DNA of 64,000 bases, taken from positions 273,030-337,029 of the forward strand of contig JBPOEZ010000004.1 of assembly GCA_051252005.1 (NCBI GenBank), given 5' to 3'. The position numbers were made by a program, and so were the translations under genes. This stretch comes from JACOMS01 sp051252005. Its GTDB lineage: Bacteria > Pseudomonadota > Alphaproteobacteria > Caulobacterales > Maricaulaceae. Below, one piece after another: positions 59,201-64,000 of this stretch. How positions within the stretch are numbered: position 1 is the first letter of the stretch; each line of letters begins with the position of its first letter. Below the pieces are notes generated by a model. It was given only the letters and a program-made list of their open reading frames with translations, searched no databases and was not told where the DNA came from.

Positions 59201-60592
59201 ATGCGATATTTACCGCTACACATCGATACGAAAAATCAAACGATCCTTATCGCCGGAGGAGGACCTGCGGCAGAAGCCAAGCTGCGCACTCTAATGAAAA
59301 CAGAGGCCACGTTGATTGTTCATGCCGCTAAATTTTCTTCGGAGATCACTAAGTGGGCACAAGATGGGCGGCTCGTTCTCTCAAGCCGAGACATTACTGC
59401 GAGTGATATTCAAAGCGCGCAACTCGTTTATGCAGCAACTGATGATCCCGCTCTCAACACCCAAATTGCTACGGCCGCGCGTGCGCTCGGCGTTTTAGTC
59501 AATGCCGCGGATCAAAAAGAAGATTGTGATTTCTTCACACCCGCAATCGTTGACCGTAGCCCTGTTGTTATTTCAATCGGTACGGAAGGTACGTCTCCAG
59601 GACTTGCTCGCGCTATAAAAGGTGACGTGGAAGGACGCTTGCCGTCATTATTAGGGTCTCTAGCACTGAAAATTCAAGAGCTTAGAGGTCTCGTTTCACA
59701 GAGCCTTCCGTCTCTTTCACAGCGGCAGGGTTTCTGGGCCGAGATCCTTTCTGGCAATGACCTTGCCTCGCAGCTCAAAGTGAGCGGCGAAGAACTGACA
59801 CGTCGCGTCGAAGAAAAACTCTCTGGCATAGAGGCTGAAAAGCGCGGCCATGTCTCTCTTGTAGGCGCAGGACCGGGCAAGGCCGAGCTCCTAACAATTG
59901 GCGCGAGACAGAAATTACATAGTGCCGATGTTATTATTTATGACCGTCTCGTTAGTCAGGATGTTTTGGATTTCGCGCGCCGTGAGGCCGATTATATTTA
60001 TGTCGGCAAAGAGCCAGGCGGAGAGTCTACGCCGCAAAACAAAATCAATGCTCTCATCGTCGAGAAAGCCCGCGAAGGGCTGACTGTGGTTCGCCTTAAA
60101 AGCGGTGATCCCCTTATTTTCGGCCGCGCAGACGAAGAGATCGAGGCTTTGGAAGAGGCCGGAGTTTCTTACGATATTCTTCCTGGTATAACCGCCGCCG
60201 CCGCCGCCGCCGCCGAAATTGGCGCGTCGCTGACAACTCGCGGACATAATAAGTCGATTTCGTTTTTAACAGGACATGATGCCAAAGGTTTTGCCGAGCA
60301 TGACTGGAAAAGCCTCGCGGCTAACGGCTCGCGCGCTGCGATCTATATGGGGGTCGGGGCGTCTCGATTTATTCAAGGGCGCTTGATGCTTCACGGAGCG
60401 CCCGCAAGCTTACCCGTAACCGTCGTCGAAAATGCGTCGCGTCGAGATCAAGTCATTCTATCTTCCACCTTAGGAAGCCTAGCGCAAGACATTGAAAGTA
60501 AAGGCATTAAAGGCCCTGCAGTTTTGCTTGTGGGCTATGAAGCCAAGAAAGGCGTACGCGCCGCGGAAAATGCCATAGGAGCCGCGATATGA
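59201..60592 (+). CDS. cysG: Siroheme synthase CysG (fused dehydrogenase/ferrochelatase and methyltransferase)
   Basis: Makes siroheme from uroporphyrinogen III for sulfite reductase. The N-terminal Met8-like part begins MRYLPLHIDTKNQTILIAGGG (written as YLPLHID and ILIAGGGPAA) and includes VNAADQKEDCDFFTPA. The methyltransferase begins at VSLVGAGPGKAELLTIGARQ and includes VIIYDRLVS and GREAD-like RLKSGDPLIFGRADEE. In the SUMT PGITAA block an uninterrupted run of eight CCG triplets (60192-60215) codes for a seven-alanine tract. 463 residues, normal. First gene of a cysG-DUF2849-cysI-(DUF934-cysH) operon. Confidence 0.94.
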   Translation: MRYLPLHIDTKNQTILIAGGGPAAEAKLRTLMKTEATLIVHAAKFSSEITKWAQDGRLVLSSRDITASDIQSAQLVYAATDDPALNTQIATAARALGVLVNAADQKEDCDFFTPAIVDRSPVVISIGTEGTSPGLARAIKGDVEGRLPSLLGSLALKIQELRGLVSQSLPSLSQRQGFWAEILSGNDLASQLKVSGEELTRRVEEKLSGIEAEKRGHVSLVGAGPGKAELLTIGARQKLHSADVIIYDRLVSQDVLDFARREADYIYVGKEPGGESTPQNKINALIVEKAREGLTVVRLKSGDPLIFGRADEEIEALEEAGVSYDILPGITAAAAAAAEIGASLTTRGHNKSISFLTGHDAKGFAEHDWKSLAANGSRAAIYMGVGASRFIQGRLMLHGAPASLPVTVVENASRRDQVILSSTLGSLAQDIESKGIKGPAVLLVGYEAKKGVRAAENAIGAAI

Positions 60593-60903
60593 GCGCGAAA
60601 CATAAGGGCAAAGGCCCACAATCACTAACCGCCAATGAGCTCCGCGAGGGGCTTAATGTCTGGATGACCCCAAGCTTTGAGTGGTCGACTGACTATAAAG
60701 ATGCGTTGTTAACTGAGGACGCCGCGATTATCGAAAATATGCGCCAAGCTGGTGAGCGTGATGAGAATGACAATCTCGTACTTGGTGTCTATTTTATAGA
60801 TGTTGAAGTCGCGAGCAAACTACCCGTCCGATACCGCGAAAAGTTCCGTGTCAGCGGGCCGACGCACGATCAATCCCAATACCCAAATTATAAAAGAGCT
60901 TAA
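60589..60903 (+). CDS. DUF2849 protein of sulfite-reduction operon
   Basis: 104 residues. Starts inside the cysG stop (ATGA overlap). Contains QSLTANELREGLNVWMTPSFEW and NDNLVLGVYFIDVE, family features of DUF2849. Appears almost only between cysG and cysI in alphaproteobacteria, suggesting a small helper for sulfite reductase. No cofactor motif visible. Followed by cysI after three bases. Confidence 0.85.
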   Translation: MSAKHKGKGPQSLTANELREGLNVWMTPSFEWSTDYKDALLTEDAAIIENMRQAGERDENDNLVLGVYFIDVEVASKLPVRYREKFRVSGPTHDQSQYPNYKRA

Positions 60904-60906
60904 GCC

Positions 60907-62556
60907 ATGTATCGTTATGATGAATTTGACAGCGAAGTCGTTCAGGGCCGCGTCACGCAGTTTCGCGGGCAGGTCGAACGCCGTCTTTCGGGCGCGCTAA
61001 CCGAAGAGCAATTCCGTCCTTTGCGGCTGATGAATGGCCTATATTTGCAGCTTCATGCCTATATGCTGCGCGTGGCTGTGCCTTACGGAGCGCTAAATTC
61101 AAAGCAGTTACGGCAGCTAGCTATGATCGCTGAGAAATATGACCGAGGGTACGGCCATGTGACCACACGACAAAATATGCAATATAACTGGCCTGAGCTG
61201 ACAGATGTTCCGGATATTCTCCAAGATCTCGCCGATGTTGAAATGCATTGTTTTCAGACGAGCGGAAACTGTATCCGCAATGTGACCTCTGATCCCTATG
61301 CCGGAGCGGCGGCTGCAGAAATCGAAGATCCGCGCCCAACAGCTGAACTGCTGCGGCAATGGTCGACGATGCATCCAGAGTTTACCTTCCTTCCGCGTAA
61401 ATTTAAAATTGCCGTTACAGCCTGTAAAGAAGACCGCGCGGTTATTCGGTCTCATGATATTGGCCTCGAGATCGTCAAAAATGACGACGGCGAAGTTGGC
61501 TATCACGTTCTTGTTGGCGGCGGTCTAGGCCGTACCCCGATTATTGGTGTGACGCTGCGCCCGTTCATTTCACGCGAAGAACTGCTCCCTTATTTGGAAT
61601 CCGTCATGCGGGTCTATAACCGCTATGGTCGCCGGGATAACAAGTATAAAGCCCGTATAAAAATACTTGTCCAAGAAACGGGCATAGAGTCTTTCCGCGA
61701 GCAAGTCGAAGCAGAGTACGCGTCTTTAACGCCATCAGAAATCGCTGTATCCAGCGAAGAAATCGCGCGGATTACGGCATATTTTTCTCCGCCAACGTTC
61801 GAAGCACTTTCTTCGGAAAGCCCTGAATTTGAAGCCGCGAAAGCTAGCGATAAAGATTTTGCCTTTTGGGCCGATAATAATTTGTCACCGCATAAAACCC
61901 CTGGATATTCCATCGTCAACATTTCGCTTAAGCCGCTAGACCGCGCGCCCGGCGATATTAGCGCAGGTCAAATGCGCACAGTTGCAAAACTTGCGGACGC
62001 CCACAGTTTTGGCGAAATTCGCACGACCCATGAACAGAACATGGTCTTGCCACATGTAAAGCTTTCTGATCTTCCAGCAGTTTACGCGGGGCTCAAAGCA
62101 GACGGTCTGGCCGACGCAAATATTGGCTTGATCTCTGATATTATTTGCTGCCCCGGCATGGATTACTGCGCGCTTGCTACGGCGCGGTCTATTCCGATCG
62201 CCCAGCAAATCGCAGAACGGTTCGCTGACCCCATTCGCCAGAAAGCCATCGGCGAAATGAAGATCAAAATTTCCGGTTGTATCAATGCCTGTGGCCACCA
62301 CCATGTTGGCCATATTGGTATTCTTGGCCTCGAAAAAGCCGGCGTAGAATTCTACCAAGTCAAACTTGGCGGAGACGGCAGCGAAACGGCGGCGCTCGGC
62401 GATATTACAGGTCCTGGCTTGTCGCAGGACGAACTTGTCGACGGCATCGAACGCATGGTCGAGTTTTATCTCGGCGCGCGCGAAGGCAAAGAGCGTTTCG
62501 TTGATACCTATCGCCGTCTCGGAATGGCCCCGTTTAAGGAGGTGCTTTATGTCTAG
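60907..62556 (+). CDS. cysI: Ferredoxin-type sulfite reductase (nitrite/sulfite reductase family)
   Basis: Reduces sulfite to sulfide with siroheme and a 4Fe-4S cluster. GYGHVTTRQNMQYNW and the two-half-domain pattern (GEIRTTHEQNMVLPHV) are typical. The cluster and siroheme ligands are in CCPGMDYCALA and SGCINACGHHHVGHIG. 549 residues, single-polypeptide form. Its role as sulfite rather than nitrite reductase is suggested by cysG/cysH neighbours. Its stop overlaps the next gene by eight bases. Confidence 0.9.
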   Translation: MYRYDEFDSEVVQGRVTQFRGQVERRLSGALTEEQFRPLRLMNGLYLQLHAYMLRVAVPYGALNSKQLRQLAMIAEKYDRGYGHVTTRQNMQYNWPELTDVPDILQDLADVEMHCFQTSGNCIRNVTSDPYAGAAAAEIEDPRPTAELLRQWSTMHPEFTFLPRKFKIAVTACKEDRAVIRSHDIGLEIVKNDDGEVGYHVLVGGGLGRTPIIGVTLRPFISREELLPYLESVMRVYNRYGRRDNKYKARIKILVQETGIESFREQVEAEYASLTPSEIAVSSEEIARITAYFSPPTFEALSSESPEFEAAKASDKDFAFWADNNLSPHKTPGYSIVNISLKPLDRAPGDISAGQMRTVAKLADAHSFGEIRTTHEQNMVLPHVKLSDLPAVYAGLKADGLADANIGLISDIICCPGMDYCALATARSIPIAQQIAERFADPIRQKAIGEMKIKISGCINACGHHHVGHIGILGLEKAGVEFYQVKLGGDGSETAALGDITGPGLSQDELVDGIERMVEFYLGAREGKERFVDTYRRLGMAPFKEVLYV

Positions 62557-63751
62557 TGCAGAAACCCTACGCCCTGATACAGTGATCCGCGACGGCCATG
62601 CCGAAAGCGCCGCGCCGTTTGAAGCTGTGCCTGATATCGAGCAATTTCTCGCCAGTAACACCCTCTCAACCGTGCGGCTACCAAGTGATGTGGACCTTGA
62701 GCCGCTTTCTTTGCGTCTACCGCGTATTCAAACGATCCTTGTGAATTTCACAGCCTTTACGGATGGGCGCGGTTTTTCAATCGCCCGCGAGCTACGCAAG
62801 AAATATGGCTATACGGGACAGCTTATAGCCGAAGGGCCGTTGCTGCCTGATCAATATGTTTACGCGCTTCAATGCGGCTTTGACGCCGTTAAAGTGGACG
62901 AGGGCACCTATGGCCGCCAAAGCGAGTCGCATTGGTTCTCTGCATTGGACGCCTTTGGCCTGACCTATCAGCGCGGTTACGCGATTATGAACGGCCCGTC
63001 GGTTAGCGTCTTTGATGCACGCCGGACATCCATTGCAGCACAAAATGATTCTGACCCCTATTTCGGATTGTCCGCAAAGCAGGCTATGCGCCGCGCGATT
63101 GACCAATACGAAGGCAAGATCGTTTTGGCGTCATCTCTGGGTGTAGATTCGGCTGTGATGCTTCACCTCGTGTCGCAAATCGATAAAAGCCTACCGATCA
63201 TATTCCTCGATACAGGCAAGCATTTCCGCGAAACTTTGCACTATCGCGATATGTTGATTTCTGATCTTGGCCTGACCGGTTTTCGTAATATTACGCCTGA
63301 TGCGGCGGCGGTTAAAGCTGAGGATCCTGATGGGCTTTTACATAAAACTGAGCCTGATGCCTGTTGCGACCTTCGTAAAGTCCGCCCGCTTGACGGCGTT
63401 ATTTCCGGTTATGAGGCGCGGATCACAGGCCGCAAACGTTATCAGACGCCAGACCGTGCGAATATGTCCATATTAGAAACCGGCGGGCGCCAAGCTAAAG
63501 TCAACCCACTTGCTTATTGGTCTGCTAAAGACGTAACCGCCTATATGCGCCGCCACGATCTCCCGCCGCATCCAATGCTAGCCCTCGGTTTCCAATCTAT
63601 TGGCTGTCAGCCTTGCACAACCCGCGTAACCGACGGCGAAGACCCCCGTGCAGGACGCTGGCGTAATACGGATAAAACCGAATGCGGCATCCATTACATT
63701 GACGGCAAATGGGTAAAAGACGAACGCAAGCAGACGTTTGAAGTTTTTTAA
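62549..63751 (+). CDS. cysH: Fused DUF934 protein and APS/PAPS reductase CysH
   Basis: 400-residue fusion. Residues 1-150 form a DUF934 domain (LPRIQTILVNFTAFTDGRGFS, YGYTGQLIAEGPLLPDQ), usually a separate small protein beside CysH. From about 175 the reductase follows: PP-loop SSLGVDSAVMLHLV, LDTGKHFRETL, CCDLRKVRPL with C272 C273, ARITGRKRYQTP, CQPC (C353, C356) and TECGIH with the catalytic C379. The four cluster cysteines point to an APS-type iron-sulfur reductase. AAGGAGGTG lies six bases before ATG 62549; a long upstream reading of the same frame covers cysI and is rejected. Confidence 0.9.
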   Translation: MSSAETLRPDTVIRDGHAESAAPFEAVPDIEQFLASNTLSTVRLPSDVDLEPLSLRLPRIQTILVNFTAFTDGRGFSIARELRKKYGYTGQLIAEGPLLPDQYVYALQCGFDAVKVDEGTYGRQSESHWFSALDAFGLTYQRGYAIMNGPSVSVFDARRTSIAAQNDSDPYFGLSAKQAMRRAIDQYEGKIVLASSLGVDSAVMLHLVSQIDKSLPIIFLDTGKHFRETLHYRDMLISDLGLTGFRNITPDAAAVKAEDPDGLLHKTEPDACCDLRKVRPLDGVISGYEARITGRKRYQTPDRANMSILETGGRQAKVNPLAYWSAKDVTAYMRRHDLPPHPMLALGFQSIGCQPCTTRVTDGEDPRAGRWRNTDKTECGIHYIDGKWVKDERKQTFEVF

Positions 63752-63787
63752 AGCTCTATAGCTGCGCCTTATTTTTCTTAAAGTGTC

Positions 63788-63808
63788 ACCTCGGATTAAA
63801 TCCGAGGT
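63788..63808. repeat. Palindromic hairpin ACCTCGG type
   Basis: ACCTCGGATT (63788-63797), one A, AATCCGAGGT (63799-63808). It shares the ACCTCGG/CCGAGGT arms with the terminator hairpin at 43560. It resembles dispersed palindromic elements common in alphaproteobacterial intergenic space, or a terminator for the cys operon. Confidence 0.5.
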
Positions 63809-63840
63809 CTCGAGAAATTGGGTGAATAATTACTGCGAGG

Positions 63841-63859
63841 TCCCGCGTCTTGCGCGGGA
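63841..63859. repeat. Perfect GC-rich hairpin
   Basis: TCCCGCG (63841-63847), loop TCTTG, CGCGGGA (63853-63859). No T run follows on either strand, so it is more like part of a composite palindromic element with the hairpin 33 bases upstream than a simple terminator. Confidence 0.45.
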
Positions 63860-63916
63860 AGACAAGGTGGCTTTCCAGCACCAACAGCGCCGTCCTGTGG
63901 GGACTGCGTGAAATCT

Positions 63917-64000
63917 TTATGCATTGAGTAAATCGGTGGCGGTTAGGTTCAGGGCGGGGTGAAACCGCCTCGCAGGTCTGGCGTGCTGATCATCATATCC
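63917..64000 (-). other. Possible 3' end of a minus-strand gene cut by the right edge
   Basis: A minus-strand frame is open from the window edge for 27 codons and ends in TAA at 63919-63917. The visible end reads ALNLTATDLLNA. Nothing identifies it and a stretch this short can arise by chance. The remaining intergenic sequence from 63752 holds two hairpins only. Confidence 0.2.

Noticed and set aside
62366..62548. Longer N-terminus for the DUF934-CysH fusion
   Set aside because: It would overlap the end of cysI over 60 codons with non-conserved basic sequence; ATG 62549 has a perfect ribosome site.

Overview
The window reads as chromosome of an alphaproteobacterium with moderate GC, most likely an aquatic member of the Maricaulales/Hyphomonadaceae type. 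That placement is an inference from the DUF3035, DUF2849, DUF2853 and DUF1499 genes, the long form of PstA, the ileS-lspA-DUF3035 and efp-suhB orders, and the yajC-secD-secF unit. No rRNA, transposase, integrase, prophage or CRISPR array was seen. Genes are densely packed and no gene-free stretch exceeds 300 bases.

Layout. 1-2.9 kb: an acyl-CoA synthetase cut by the left edge, tRNA-Leu(UAG) and an HSL-type esterase. 3-8 kb: a complete pstSCAB-phoU operon behind a tandem Pho box. 8-13 kb: an aldehyde dehydrogenase, a YceI/cytochrome b561/YceI/class A beta-lactamase run, and glyoxalase I. 13-16 kb (minus): thymidine kinase, a TsgA-like MFS carrier and an AlkX/YcaQ-type DNA glycosylase. 16-18.7 kb: a DUF2946-like protein, a Met/His-rich outer-membrane protein and a PepSY protein, which looks like a metal-related cassette. 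18.7-20.5 kb: MarR, two CBS-pair proteins and a small membrane protein, then a fatty-acid desaturase. 21.7-26.4 kb: dipeptide epimerase (minus), then a four-gene Mla lipid-transport operon. 26.4-38.7 kb: orphan CcmI; yajC-secD-secF; a minus-strand block with class I HMG-CoA reductase and a nickel superoxide dismutase trio; an NDUFAF6-like protein; an AbgT carrier; a DUF4153 protein; trmFO.

38.8-48.9 kb: secreted TonB-C-terminal-domain protein, membrane protein, mini J-domain protein, pdxH, small membrane proteins, DUF1499; then minus-strand DUF3035, lspA, ileS, TfoX-N, GFA and MAPEG genes. 49-55 kb: ispH-rnhA (minus), a lipoprotein, argS, DUF2853 behind a structured leader, suhB and efp (minus). 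55-58.4 kb: a large autotransporter. 58.5-63.8 kb: an XRE-cupin regulator divergent from an assimilatory sulfite/sulfate operon (cysG, DUF2849, cysI, and a DUF934-CysH fusion).

How the parts work together. The pst genes handle phosphate uptake and its signalling. MlaEFD plus lipoprotein move phospholipid between envelope membranes. YajC/SecDF and LspA serve protein export and lipoprotein maturation. The cys operon makes siroheme and reduces activated sulfate to sulfide. The least expected content is the mevalonate-type HMG-CoA reductase in a genome that also carries ispH of the MEP pathway, the NiSOD block set between secF and the NDUFAF6-like gene, the DUF934-CysH fusion, the MarR-CBS-CBS-membrane unit, and a two-hairpin leader before the DUF2853 gene.
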